64,000 nt of DNA from Archilochus colubris (Eukaryota; Chordata; Aves; Apodiformes; Trochilidae): positions 6,477,321 through 6,541,320 of the forward strand of contig CM041108.1 of NCBI GenBank assembly GCA_023079485.1, written 5' to 3'. The notes beneath the pieces were generated by a model. It ran no database searches. It saw only the letters and a program-made list of their open reading frames with translations, and had not been told where the DNA came from. This document shows positions 34,801 to 47,200 of the stretch, piece by piece (within the stretch, counting starts at the first letter, position 1; each line of letters starts with the position of its first letter). The position numbers were made by a program, and so were the translations under genes.

Positions 34801-37800
34801 TTTTCACCTCCAAAGTAGAGACTGGGAGGAAAAATAAAAGGAAATTACTTGGCCAAAGAAAGGAAGGGAAGATGGGGCAGAGCTAGGGACAGAAGCCAGA
34901 ATTCCTGATTACTGCTCATCACTCCATTCCTCAGCCGCCTCCTTGGGTCTTAGCCTCCTAGTCAAGTGGAGGCACAGGGGCCTTTTCCAGCCCTCTGAGA
35001 AGCTGGAGGTCAGGAGCTTTTCTCATGAGTTACCCTCGGTCTGTGAACTTTCTGGTTCTGGAGTGTCTCATCTCCAGGATTCGCGAAGCTGAATAATGTA
35101 AATTAGAATGTTACAACTCGTGTGGTTAAAGCAGAAGTCAGAAGCAGTGTCCTTGGCTGGTGAGTTGAGTGGCCGCTTCTCCAAAGCAGGTGATCGTCCT
35201 CCAGTGTGCTCTCTGCAGAGGAAGGCCATTCTTCCAGCATGCTATACCCTTGTTTGGAGTGCTGTACCCAGGGTTTTGTCTTAAGGATTTAAGTTCAGGG
35301 AAGCTGTATCTTTCTGCTTGTGATATGTCTGCTGTTGAAGTTGGTTTTGTGGATGGTCTTCCTCAACTTGCCATTCAGGGCTCAGTAACTGTATGATCGG
35401 GTGTGCATTGGTTGCCTGGTTCTGTAGGCAGGGGCTCTGTGGAGCATTGCAGTCTTCCTGATAAAAATATATATTCTTAATATGCTCTTAGGGAGAAAGA
35501 TCTTGTGAAGCAACTGTCTATCAGTGAACAGTTGAGCTGCCTTCAGTCAGGAAGGGGTTTTAGCAGTGCGTGGAAAGGCAGTTGCTTTTTTCTGTTACGT
35601 TCTGCTAGGCTCCTGGCTTCTTGCAAAAGGCACCATGTGAGGCTGTGATCGGTTGAGGATGCTGGCTTGTAAAAGGTTGCCAGGGTCCTGAGCAGCCATG
35701 CTGTAGGTTTCCTGCAGCCCTACCAGTCTCTGGGCTCAGTGCAGTGAGGAGCTGGATGGAGAACTGCAAAGGGCGGTGACCAAGAGCAAGAGCTGCATCT
35801 CTGAGCTGCTCTTCCTGACAACAAGTTGGCCAAGGCTGTGGAAACCCCCACAGCACTGGAGCTTTCACCACTTCCTTGGCAGGATTTATTCCAGCACTGG
35901 TCTGCAGCAGAGGACGGGGCCAGACAGGGCCTGAACGGAGCAGGTCTGGCCACAGGCGAGCCTCAAGCACGGCAGTGAGGCTGGGCTGAAATCTGCCTGT
36001 GTCCTGCCTCTGTGCATCCTTGTTTGAACTTTTCCCTGGCAAAAGGAACCGGGGAGACTTAGGGCTGGTCCGAGCAAGTTTCCTCTGCTCTCCCCGCCCC
36101 CAGATGCAACAGGGAGAATAGCAGCAGCTCCAAACTGCTGTCCCAGAGGAGAGCAGTTTGGGGGCGGCCTCAGTCATGGCAGCGTTTGAGCAAACTTTTT
36201 TTGCCTCTGGTGTTCCTTGCCTCTTGGGCTGCAACACAGGGAGGGGGAAGTGAAACTGTGGTTCAGAACAAGCCCTCTGGATGGCGAGAAAATTGCTGAG
36301 TAGCTGGTTTCCAGGTTGCCGAGGTCCTAGCCAGGGCCCGGTGTGGCTGCCAGAAGCAACAGGCTTGGAATTTCCTCTGGCTGGTGCCAGCTCCTCTTGG
36401 GCTGGCCGCAGCACCTCTACGGGGTCGGGGCTCCTCAAGCCCCGTGGATGGGGCATGCCTGGAACAGGGGTTATGCTGGAGCTGGAGCTGCCCCCCTTGC
36501 TCTCAGAGCCTGGTTTCTATTTTCTTTTCCAGGGTCCAAGCTGTTTTGAATTACACAGACTGCGCCTCCCGCGGGGTTCTTTGAGCAGCGGCCTAATGAG
36601 CTGAGCTCCTGACAAACTTTGCTCTGGCGACGCTTGGAAAATTTTACAGCCTTTTCAGAAAAAGGAAATGCCAGGAAAGGCCTGTCTCTTCTTATTTTTA
36701 TGAGGGGGTCCCAGTTGAGAGGGGGCAAGATGCATTTGGAAGAGAAGACAGGAAGGATTTTGTATGCTCTGTGGTACATACACTTTCTAGTGATGGGGTA
36801 AGCAGGCTTGGGGTCTCCTTCCAGAGCTGGGCTCCCTGCCCAGTGGGGCCAGATCCACAGGACTCTCAAAGGGTGCAGGAAAGCAGTGGTTCTGATTCTG
36901 CTGGGTGGTGGGGGTCTGTGTCTTTCCTTTCAGCTGCCAGCAGAGCTCCTGGCTGTTTCACCTTTGCTAATTCTGCTTTTTCTGAATGGTTTTTGTTTTA
37001 TACTGTAGTTGCAGGCAGGCGCTCCTGCACGTGGGTGATGTGCTGTGTACTAGTCCACAAAGCTTGTGGGGAGGATCACTACTGGGTGCTGGGCTAGTGG
37101 TCCCCTGTCATGGGGCACAACAGAGTGCCTGGAAAGGGTGCTGGTGGGTTCAGGGCTGAAGGAATGCAAGTGCTGCCATCACAACATTTTTCCTGAAAGG
37201 GAAGGTCTTATGTAATTTGCATCTTTGTCTGAACGACCCCGTTAAAACAGGAAGAATCAGGCCACAAAGTATGCTGTAAATTTCTTTATTCAGACAGCAC
37301 TGAGAAGGGATCCAGGAGCCCTCAGTTTTGGATAAACTCCCCCTCAGTGAGGTGCTGAAGGTTTGCCCTGGCCTTTGCCTGGTTTCCTTCTGCACAGCCT
37401 GTCAATGGCAGTACTGCTGTCCAGACAATTGTTTCTGTCTGGAGAGATGCTGGGGTTGCAGACTGGTCCCTCACCATCCTCCTCATATGTCCTCAGGTGT
37501 CCCAATTCCCTTTTCAATGGTAAAAAGGCATCAACAGGGATTTGGGTTGGAGCCTGTTTGTCAGCCTGGGGAGTTGTGGAGCTTCTCCAGTGGGAGAGAT
37601 CAAAGTTTCTGCACGATCTGTAGGCATCAGCTGCTGCCAGTCATGGTGGATAAGCATCAGAGACAGGCAGCGATGGCCCTGGGTGCAAGGAGCCTCACAC
37701 CGGTCCTGCTGTGAGGTCTTTGCCTGTGATGCCTGTCAGGAGCGTGGCTCAGGATAGCTATTTGATGTGGCAGCCTGGCAGCCCTGGAAGTGGGATGTGG

Positions 37801-38480
37801 GCACCAGAACCATGGCCTCCCCTCTCTTTTTTTCATCACTCCACCCATTCCCAGCTTTCTGCTGCACTGGGCCGGAGAAAGCGCTTCCCATGGACTGCAT
37901 CCCCTCCTCCATCTGGAAAAGGAGTGATATGTCCCCTTTTCAAACATTCCTGGTGCTCACGGGCAGGAGCTGAGATCGTGTTTGACAGCAGGAGCCAAGC
38001 TCCTTTATTCTGCTACTGGGAGGTATGAATGTGGTTTTTCTCTTGGCTTCTCATAGAGCTGAGCTTTTCTGTCCCAGCTCACTCTTGGAGCTTAGAACAT
38101 GTAGTGAGCTCCTGGGAAAAGTAGTTAAAAATAAATACCTTTTTGTTACTGTTACTTATTTCTGTTATGTCATCTGCATGTATCTGCTTTAGAATGACAG
38201 GGTTTTGTACTCTTTAGTTAGTTTCCTAATGATCAGTTGGGAGGAGTCCTGTTTCACATGAACTTGGTGCTGCAGGAGAAACCTCCAAAGCTCTGTTTGT
38301 CCTCTTTGTGGTGAGAAGAGCACAAACCCAAGTGAAGAACAGATAAGTGCAGGGGCATGGCTCTATTTTAGGCAGCTGCATCTTTCTTTCCAAAAACTTT
38401 TCACAAGCCAGGGGTTCAGTAATGATCTACCTAGGTTGCCCACCTCCACTGGAGAGTCCTTGTTCTTTCCTAATTCTCTT

Positions 38481-38587
38481 AAAAAAAAAAGAAATAAATA
38501 AAAAAAATCAGTGTTGGTATTTGTGCTTTGGAGTCTGTTTCAAAAAAAAACAACCAAACAAAAAACCAAAAAACAAACAGAAAACCC
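38481..38587. repeat. A-rich low-complexity tract
   Basis: Two A-rich runs (38481-38507 and 38542-38587) are separated by ordinary sequence and contain repeated CAAAC/AAAAC units. They could be the tail of an old retroposed sequence, but no body is recognised. Confidence 0.7.
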
Positions 38588-39476
38588 TCAAACCTGGCTG
38601 TGCTCATTGAAAGACAATTTCAGGAGCTGAAGTTGTAAATGTTTTGTTGTTGACAAGAGTTACTTTGGCTTAAACAGATCTTCACCATTGTCCTGCCACT
38701 TACAAATATTTTGCTTTTAATGTCATTGTAGCCCTGATTTTGCAGTTGTGTGTGTTATTTTAGTGAGAAGATTAATTTACCTGCCTGAGTGTTTGTGTGA
38801 CCTGAACCTTACGTGTAGGTGGTGCTTTCCACCCCAGGTAGTGCTTTTGGAATACTCAGGGAGACTGTTTCTGGTGGCAAATGTTTATCTGTTAGTTTAT
38901 TGTGCTTTTTAGTAAGAAGTAATTTCAAAAAGTCCTCATCTGAATAAAGCGTATTACTTACATTGGTATTTTTTAGACTCTTTTTAAGCGCTCCGGTTAT
39001 TTTTCTGGTGCTGGTGTGGACCGCTGTGCAACAAAGCAAAAGCTATTACAACAACAAGCTGCCTTTCTTAAGTATTTTAGGTCTGCAGCAGGCTCATTTA
39101 ACACCAGGGAAGCAAACCAACTGCCCTTGGGGTTTCCTAGTTCTCAGGCTGATGCTGGACAGTGCTGTGCTCTGGGCCCTTTCTGCAGAAGGGGACAGTG
39201 TTGGCATCATTCAGAGCTGCTGGTCCCTGTTATAGTGATGCTGAGTGTTGTATTCATCTTGCTGCAGACAGATGGAGAGGTTAACTGCTTTGCCCAGCCT
39301 CAGGTTGGAACGAGGTAGTAGAAGAGGGTATCTATAGTTGGTGGTTAGTTAGCTGGAAGGGGAGAGAGGAGAAGTGAATACATCCAAGTGTGACGGCAGG
39401 TTTTGGGATCGCACTTCCTCCAAGACCCAATTCTGGGCATGTTGGATGGCTGCTGTTTCGGTGTTTGTTCCATCAC

Positions 39477-40026
39477 TGTTCCTGGGTGGGATAGAGTTAA
39501 CTTCATAGTAGCCGGTATAGGGCCATGTTTTGGACTTGTGCAAAAAACAGTGTTGATAATGTGGAGCTGTTTTTGTTACTGCAGAGCAGTGCTTACACAG
39601 AGTCAAGGCCTTTTCTGCTGCTCACCCCACCCCACCAGTGAGCAGCCTGGGAGTGCATCAGAAGCTGGGAGGAGACACAGCTGGGACAGCTGACCCCAAC
39701 TGACCAAAGGGGTATTCCATGCCACATGGTGTTGTGCTCAGCATATAGAACTGGGGGAAGAAGAGGCAAGGTGGGGACATTCAGAGTATTGGCATTTGTG
39801 TTCCCAGGTAATCCTGCTTTGCTGGGGGGATGAACACCTGCCTGCTAATGGGAAGGAGTGAAATAATTCCTTGTTTTGCTTTTCTTGTGTGCAGCTTTTG
39901 CTTTACCTATTATACTGTCTTTATCCCTACCCATGAGTTTTCTCGATTTTCTGATCCTCTCTCCCACCCTGCCCTGGGAGCAGTGAATGAGGTGCTGTCT
40001 GGTGCTTAGTGCTGTTTAAACCACAA
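39477..40026 (+). mobile_element. Solo LTR of an avian ERV-L-type endogenous retrovirus
   Basis: About 550 bp begins TGTTCCTGGGTGGGATAGAG and ends at TTTAAACCACAA. Inside are the signatures of a widespread avian ERV-L LTR family: TTGATAATGTGGAGCTGTTT, GACCCCAACTGACCAAAGGG, a TATA-like AGCATATAGAAC, and GCTTTTGCTTTACCTATTA with CTGTCTTTATC and CCATGAGTTTTCTC near the 3' end. No retroviral coding sequence lies next to it on either side, so this is a solo LTR left after recombination. I see no clear 5-bp target duplication, probably because the ends have diverged. The orientation is the same as BCL9L. The exact subfamily name would need a repeat database. Confidence 0.85.
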
Positions 40027-41682
40027 TAATGTGTCAGGGAAAACGACAATGTGACATGCTGGTGATCAGGGAGGGGACAAGCCAGAGCTGGGGCCTGGCT
40101 CAAGATGACGACCTGCTGTACAGGCTCCCTTCTGCACACAAGGTGAGTGTCCATGGGGTCCTCCCTGCTCCAGAGAGCTATGGCTGATGCTGGCTTGGGA
40201 AGGAGGAAAGATGTAGGGGAATTGGGATCATAGTGTGAAGCAGCGTGGAATCTCTGTATTGCCCTTGGACAGCAGGCTAATCTAATGCCATGTCTGATTT
40301 GCATATCAATTAATTTTTATTTTAAGAGGACTCAAGTGGACCCAAGTGCCAGGCTGTGTCTTGGTATGCTGTAGGAGGAGCCCAGGAGCTCGATCTGAAC
40401 AACAGGCCCAAGGGTGGTATCACTTAATGAGCAGAAGTCCCCTCTAGCAGAAGTCAGTTTCTTTCCATTTGAACCGGGCAAGTGCTGATTTTTCTGGGGT
40501 TTTAAGGTCCTTCTGAACAGTGTGGGCAGTGAGTGAGTGGTTGTGTGGAGCCTGGCAATGGTTGGGATGCTTCTTGATGGGAGGAGGACCTACTGCTGTC
40601 TATGGGTGTCCCAGTGTCAGGGGACAGTTCTCTAAGGCGCTGCTCCCTGTTAATATATGTCTTGCACAGAGGTGTGGGACAAAACCTGTGTGAGTGGATG
40701 GTTGTGGGGTAGCTGCTGGATGCAGAGTGCCTCTGGTTGGCCTCACTGCTGTGGGGTGGGGAAGAAGCCAATTTTCAAGGCAAGAAATGGGAACTGTGTG
40801 GGCTGCCTTGGAGCCCTGGCACCTTTCAAGGCAGCATGACTGGGCTTGGGCTCCCTGGCTGCTGTGCAGTACTGGTGGCTGGCCCTCTTCTGTCTCCTGT
40901 TAGCAAGTGAGGGGAGGAAACACAGACACCTCTCGTTGGGAAGGGTTCCCCCTTTTGGCTCCAGTGTCCAAAGTGGAAGGCTGCAGCCAGAGTTCCTTGG
41001 CTCCATTGCTCTTTCTGCTGGGAATTTGTTGTGTGTGGATTCTTGCATTTGACCAGGCTCGGGCTGGCAGTGCCTGGCTGTTCTGTATGCTGGGAATGAA
41101 GGCAGCTTGTGGGCTGTAGCACGCTGCTGTGGATCAGACCCCATAGTTTGACTGGCCCTGGCTATGCTGGGATTTGCAGCCGCCACTGCTTCCCGAGGAA
41201 GAGGGATCTTGCAATTTTCATGGCAGTACTTTTCCCTCCTGCATTCGAGGTCTTCCAGTAGTCATCCCGAAGTCTTTCTCTAACCCCCGGACAGGGTCCT
41301 GGTACTCCCGCTTCCTGTCACTGAAATAGCAGTTACTGGAGGGAAAGGCAGCGTGCGTAAGCTTTCTCGGCAAGACTGTGTCGTGTTTGTCCTGTTCAAT
41401 TACAGTGCAGCAGCAGTGGCACCAGCCGCCGCCTTCCTCCCCTTGCTGGGCTGGAGCGCTGCAGGCTTTCGGCAAATGCTGTCTGCGGACATCTGCTGCC
41501 TCCTCCCCCACCGCCTCCTGGCAAGCAGCAGCAGCTTCCCAGAGAACAGCCTGCTTCTCGCATCACCCCCCACATGCCCGACCAAAGCTCCCTTCTGCTT
41601 TTACAGGCTCCTTTGCAGGACCTTGAAATAGTGGTTTCCCTGGTGCTGGCTCAGTTTCAAGCAACCTTCCGGCCATAATTGG

Positions 41683-41703
41683 AAAAAAAAAAAAAAAAAA
41701 AAA
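41683..41703. repeat. Poly(A) run of 21
   Basis: Uninterrupted A run in the plus strand. No retroposed body or target duplication is recognised next to it. Confidence 0.9.
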
Positions 41704-44089
41704 TCAGGTTGCCTGATGGAGGGGAAAGGCTTATTAAAGGTGAAGTTTACCCGTTTCTGGCCAGTGATTCAGACAGGCAGCCCTCTCTTTGGCAGGTCTC
41801 CAGCCAGTGCCTGGGGCCTGAGGCAGGCGTGGAGTCCAGAGCAAAAAGCTGGGAGCTGCTTGAGTGGAACAGATGCAGCAAGGTCAGCTGTGAGCTGCAG
41901 TGCCAGTGCTCTGGCTCAGATCTGTCCTGTGCAGCTGCGAGGCAAAGTTTGCTATTCCAGGTATTCATTTGGCCCCTCCAGGAAGAAGGGAAGTTCATTT
42001 TCTTCTGCTGTGGCTCAGGGGTGGGGTGATGGGTTCCTTGAATGTAAAGGGCAGCAGGGCTGTGGATTTCTGCCTCCTGAGAGTACCCCTGGGCTTGTTG
42101 GTCTTGCCATCCTGGTGGCAGGAAGGTCCCTGCAAAGTGGCATTTCTGTGGCTTCAGCCACTCAGTGCTGCTTCACCAGGGGGAACCTGTGTGGATATGT
42201 TTGGCACCAAAATGTGTGCCAGCCAGTAGAACTTTACCCCAAGTCCAGCCTGTCCCCCAGCACAACAGTCATTGATATGCCCTGGCTGTACCACGTGTGC
42301 TTCTAGCCTGAGGCTTCTCCAGAAGAGAGACTGGAGGAGAGATGGAGCAGAAGGATTTAATGAAGAGGGCATGGGAGAGAGGAGCACATAGCAGACTCCT
42401 TTCGCCTAAAACTGGTGAAGCAGTAGCTGGGAGCATGAAGGCACTGCTGGGCTGTGATCTTGGGGAAAGCCTGGAAGGAGGGCTGAGGTATGTGGATTAG
42501 GCAGAAGAGATGGTGGAGGATGAAAGAGGATTCAGCAGCTCTGACTGTAAAGGCAGATTTGGAAGAAGGAGCTGGACGGATTGCAGGTGGGACATGAAAA
42601 CAGGAAAAGGTGGAATAAATTAAGCCATTGGGGAAATTTGCCGTTTTGTTTCTGTATCAGAAAGATATGAGCACAATTCAAAGCGGTTTTAGACAAGAAG
42701 GCACAAGTTTGTGTTTGGAGTAAGAGGGTCACCTTCACTGTGACCATCAGACAGATCCCTTCTGCCAGCTTGGAGGAAGTGTGGCATTATGGTGGAGCAT
42801 TTTTTGGCACATAGTTAGCTGACAGTAGGTTCTCACCCCCGGGTTTGGTTAGTACAGCAGCAGTCCATGCCCACATCAGGCATCAGAGAAGCAGTGATGG
42901 GAAAGCTGGGTGACCATGGTGATGGTGAAATGATCTGGTGTTGAGGTGGGAGCAAGTTGTCTGGCTGATAGCAAGCAGCGAGGTGGGGCTGTGTGGCGAG
43001 CGGGGCCACAGCTCTGTGGCGTCACCAGCAAAGGGCCCTGGCACATCTGTTAGCACCATTTCAGGCAGCCAGGACCCGGTGCTGCTGCTCAGAGAGGCAG
43101 ACCCCAGAGCAGATCTGGCACCAAAGCTGAGCAGAGAGCTTGGGTCTCTGGTTTGCCTGGGCAGTAACTGCAGGCCACTCCTCCCCACCAGCATGGCACT
43201 GAGCAGTGCTGTGAAGATGAAGCGAGGGAAAGATGGGGCATGCATCTGAGAGAAGATGAGAGATGCCGATGAGAAGCAGAACTGAGCTCCCTTCCTCTTT
43301 GTGTGCTGGCAGATACTCGATGGGGTGGGGGCAGTGGGGCTGGGCTGCAGGCCAGAAGTGCTCGCACACATCCCTGGGAGAGGAAGCTTCAGGAAGCCAT
43401 GCACAGGTCATCCAGAGCTGCTGCATCTTAGGTGAGGTAGCCAAGCTATGACTGCCCTGGCCAGCATGTCTCGGAGCCCAGGAGGAGGTGGCTGAGGGAA
43501 TGAGGGAGCCCTGGCATGCCACCTTTAGAGCCCCCCCAAGGGAATGGGAACATCGCCAGCTGCTAGAGGTGAGACTAGCAGGTCCTGTATGTACCTGATG
43601 CTGAGGAGAAGCAGAAAGTGCCACGTGGAGGTCGGTTACTGCCTCTCCTAGAAGATTGGCAGGGGCATAACATTACCCTGGGAGGAAGGCATTGGCAAGC
43701 AGAACAGAGGGAGTGCCAGGGCCCAAGAGGTTGCTGGAGAGGATATAATCATAGAACATCCTTCCCTGGAGTAGAGAAGTGGTGCTGGAGTCTGGCAGAA
43801 CACTGTCCACAGGAGTGTTATTTCCCATGGTGCCGTGGTTAGTGCCTCTGGTTGTGAGCGTGTACCAGCAGGCTGCTTGGAGGGCAGTGGCATAGCGCAG
43901 ACACGTGGAAGGGCTGCAGGGACTGTTGTTGGAGACCTATACTGGGCTCTTCTCACTTCTGCGGGTGTGCTGGCTTCTGTGAGGTGCCTGTCCCTTGGTT
44001 GCTGTCAGGCTGGATGGATGGAGCTAGAAGAGAAGGGGGGAGGGATTGCTCTGTGAAGGGTTAATGGCACGCTCCAGCCTTTTGGGCTG

Positions 44090-44290
44090 TGCTGTGGAGT
44101 GGTGTTTAGCAGCTTGCTCCAGTTGGCGTCTTTCCCAGAATGCTTTGGAAAAGCACCGGCCTCTGACCCCCAGTACAAACTGAGCCCAGCACGTGGGAGG
44201 GAGAAATTACTCCCAGACCTTCAGGCTCCAGGGTTTACAAGCTGCCTGCAATAAAGCAGCCATTTTTTCCGACAGTTACTAAATCTTCCC
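44090..44290. promoter_or_regulatory. Candidate intronic regulatory patch
   Basis: Contains TTCCCAGAA at 44132-44140, a STAT-type TTCNNNGAA palindrome, within TTTCCCAGAATGC, which also resembles part of the ZNF143 motif. The following 150 bases look non-repetitive, with runs of motif-like words. Function is inferred from sequence only. Confidence 0.3.
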
Positions 44291-47200
44291 TTTTAGCTCC
44301 ACAGCAAAGCTCTGCCCATCACACCCCCCTCCCTGCTCCCAGCCCTGCATCTTGCTCCTGCTCAAATCAGAAATATCTCTGATGAAGGTGGGGCCAGCTT
44401 GTTAGCCCTCGGTCTGGGCTGGGCAGAACAGAGCTTGAGCCATCGGTCCATGGATGGTGCCCACCATCCTGCAGCAGAGGGTACCATGTGGCTTGGCAGC
44501 TGTCCTGTCATCTGTCCTGCAGGAGCTGTCACTGGCAGTGCTGGGTGCCTCTGCAGCATCACAACAGGGGCTTGCACCTGTTCCCCCTGCCTATGGGGTG
44601 CACACTTGCACCCCTCTTCTGAGCCCTTTTGAGGCTGGCAGGACTCTTCAGGAAGGGATAGCCGCTTTGGGGCAGCTGGCAAACCACATTTCAGTATTGT
44701 TTGGTGTCTGTTCTGGGGACCAGGAGCCAAAGGGCAAAGGTTTTTCTTCTTGGCTGGAGCAGCTCTGGGCAAGGCCTTGGTTTTTCAGTGCTTCCCTTCT
44801 GCTGTCTTGAACAAGGAATGAGAGCCACAGGGTGTGCACCTCCGTGTCCTCAGGTCCTTAGGTAACTTGCTCTCTCTGTCTGTGCTCCCTGCAATGAGAG
44901 AAGGATTAATCTCCAGGGAGGCTGGCCAGTTTCTATGGAAGATGGCTGCATGGGAAGCTTGCAAGGCTTCACCAGCCAGTGTTTGTGGTGCCTGCTGCAG
45001 CTGCAAAATGCCCAGTACTGCTTGTTCACATACGATTTCACGACCATCCAGTTGTGTGGAAGCACAGAGCCAGTGTAGGGTGGCGAGCCCTGCGTATCTG
45101 GGGCCATGCTGAGAGTGCCAGCATGTTGTGTTGCTGCAGAGGGCGTGAGGAGCGCATGTTCGTGTTTGTGCAGTGCCTTGGGAACAGAAAGCGCTTGCTA
45201 TGGAGTGACTGCTGTGCCATGGGCACCGTGGGATCCAGATAAATAAAATGGGAGCTGGTATTTCAAAACAACCTCCTCCCTGGTCCTCCCACCTCCTGTG
45301 TATATTCCTCCGGCAGGGAGCAGGCAAAGGTGGGGAGCTGGCCACAGCATGCAGCACTGGCGCAGGGTCCAAGAACAGCTACAGCATCCGGCAGCCTACT
45401 GCATGGCTCTCTCCTAGGCAGTGGTTGGACACTGTGGTCACCCCAGGGTGACTGTGATGCCTGGCGGGTGGATGGCACCTGCCTGGGGATTCAGACCTCT
45501 GTCTCTAGCCCTCATGGTGGCTGGAGGGAACCAGTTCTGTGGGCAGCACTGGAGCTGTAGGCTTTTGCTGCGCTTCTTTCCAGACCCAGCAGTTTTCTGG
45601 CAGCAGAGCTGTGAGTCTTGTGGTGTGCATGGCACCAGCAGTGTCAGACCTGCACCATACCTTGCTCTGTGCTGAGCCCCTGGGCACAGTGGGGCCAGGA
45701 AGCCATTTTCCTAAACATGTCTTTGGCTGGTCTAGGATCTGCTCGACATGCAACAAAAAAGGACATTCATCTGAATCCCTTTTTCTCCACTCTCTGAGAG
45801 CTTAGTTTTGTTTTTAAATCTATATGGCAGACGACCAAACTGGCTGAGTCAGTCAGCTGGCTGGACACCAGAAGTAAAAATGTGGTTTTTGTCCCCTCCC
45901 TCGTTCCCCTCTTTCCACCCCCCATTTTTTTTTCTTCTTCACTTAGCGACAGTTTCATGTATTGACAACAAAACTCTTTCTGCCTCCTTCTCTCTTGGGA
46001 TGGGACAAGTGGAAGCTGTTTTTTATTTACAGACTTGGTCTAGAGGGAGAAGGTGCAAGATAGCAGCCTGATTTGTCCTCCTCACTTCTGCCTCCAGTGG
46101 TGGTACCTGGGAGGAGGGGTAGTTGCCTGCTGCAACCAGCAGTGTTCCTGGGCCTCTCCTTTGGACTGTTAATTCCCAGGAAGCAGCATCCTGCCTTGGG
46201 AGCTCAGCTTTCCCCTGGGATTCCAGGGAAGCCACCAGTCAGTGTCCCACCTTATGCTCTCCTGCTGCACATATCCCTGCACCCAGACATAGCTGTACTT
46301 GAGCAGAAGCAGAACATGTGTGCAAGGAGTGGATTTCTGCCCTGTGCTCTGGCCATCAACATCTTCGCTCCCTGTGCATGCAGTTTGCGTAGCCTTGCAA
46401 CCCGTTGCCAGGGTGGAGAGGAGATGGTGCAGGGAGAGAGGTAGGTGTGATCCAAGTCCTGCCAGGTCGACTCATGGCTTGTAGCAAGCCTGTGTCCCAG
46501 CCCGAGCTGCATGACAGGTCAGAGATCTCCTATGTCCCAGCTCCCCGGGGGGTCACTGGGCACCAGAGCATGTGGCACCTCACAGGAGTAAAACTTACTA
46601 AGCAAACAAAGAAGGCTTCAGGCAAGAGGAGTTTTCAGATGCAAATTGGTCGGTTGGTTTCAGAGACAGATTTTCTTAATTTGTATGTTGATTTTTGCTA
46701 TTTCAAACACATGAATCGCAGCAAATGTTTCAGCCTGGCTCTGGCTTCTGTGTACTTCAGCAAGAGGGCTGTATGAGAGCAAGCAGCCGGTTGGCTGCTG
46801 TGAGCCTTGCGGGTATCTGAGGATACCCACACTGGTCTGAACTAGTTTGCTCTTTCCTCCATCATGTATCACTGCTTCGTTGCAAGACACATTTCCAAGG
46901 CAGGAAAGACAGGGAAGGCAAGAAATTGATTTATTATTTTTTATTTTAGCAGGAAAGGATGTGATGGGCTAAGAAATGTAAAAGGCAAAATAAATCCTCC
47001 AGAATATTTTGCTCTGTTGAAATGAAGGGAACTTAAAGGTGCACAAGGAGGCTTGAGAATGAAGTGGGGAAAGGTGCCTGCAAGCTTCTGGTAAGGCTAA
47101 GCCTCTTTGCCATGTGTCACATGGGGAATACAGACGTGAGGGGAACGATTGCTATCTTAGTCCCTACAAGAAGTCTCTCTGCACACACAGTGTGCAGAGC

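Noticed and set aside
35605..36456. 283-codon open frame on the minus strand
   Set aside because: The longest unexplained frame in the window, but its composition follows the local GC-rich DNA, it has no domain or signal pattern, and no splice or promoter context supports it. Transcript evidence or conservation would be needed.
41210..41640. Possible extra 5' UTR exon of BCL9L in a slightly CpG-rich patch
   Set aside because: No convincing acceptor-donor pair and no conserved sequence I can recognise.
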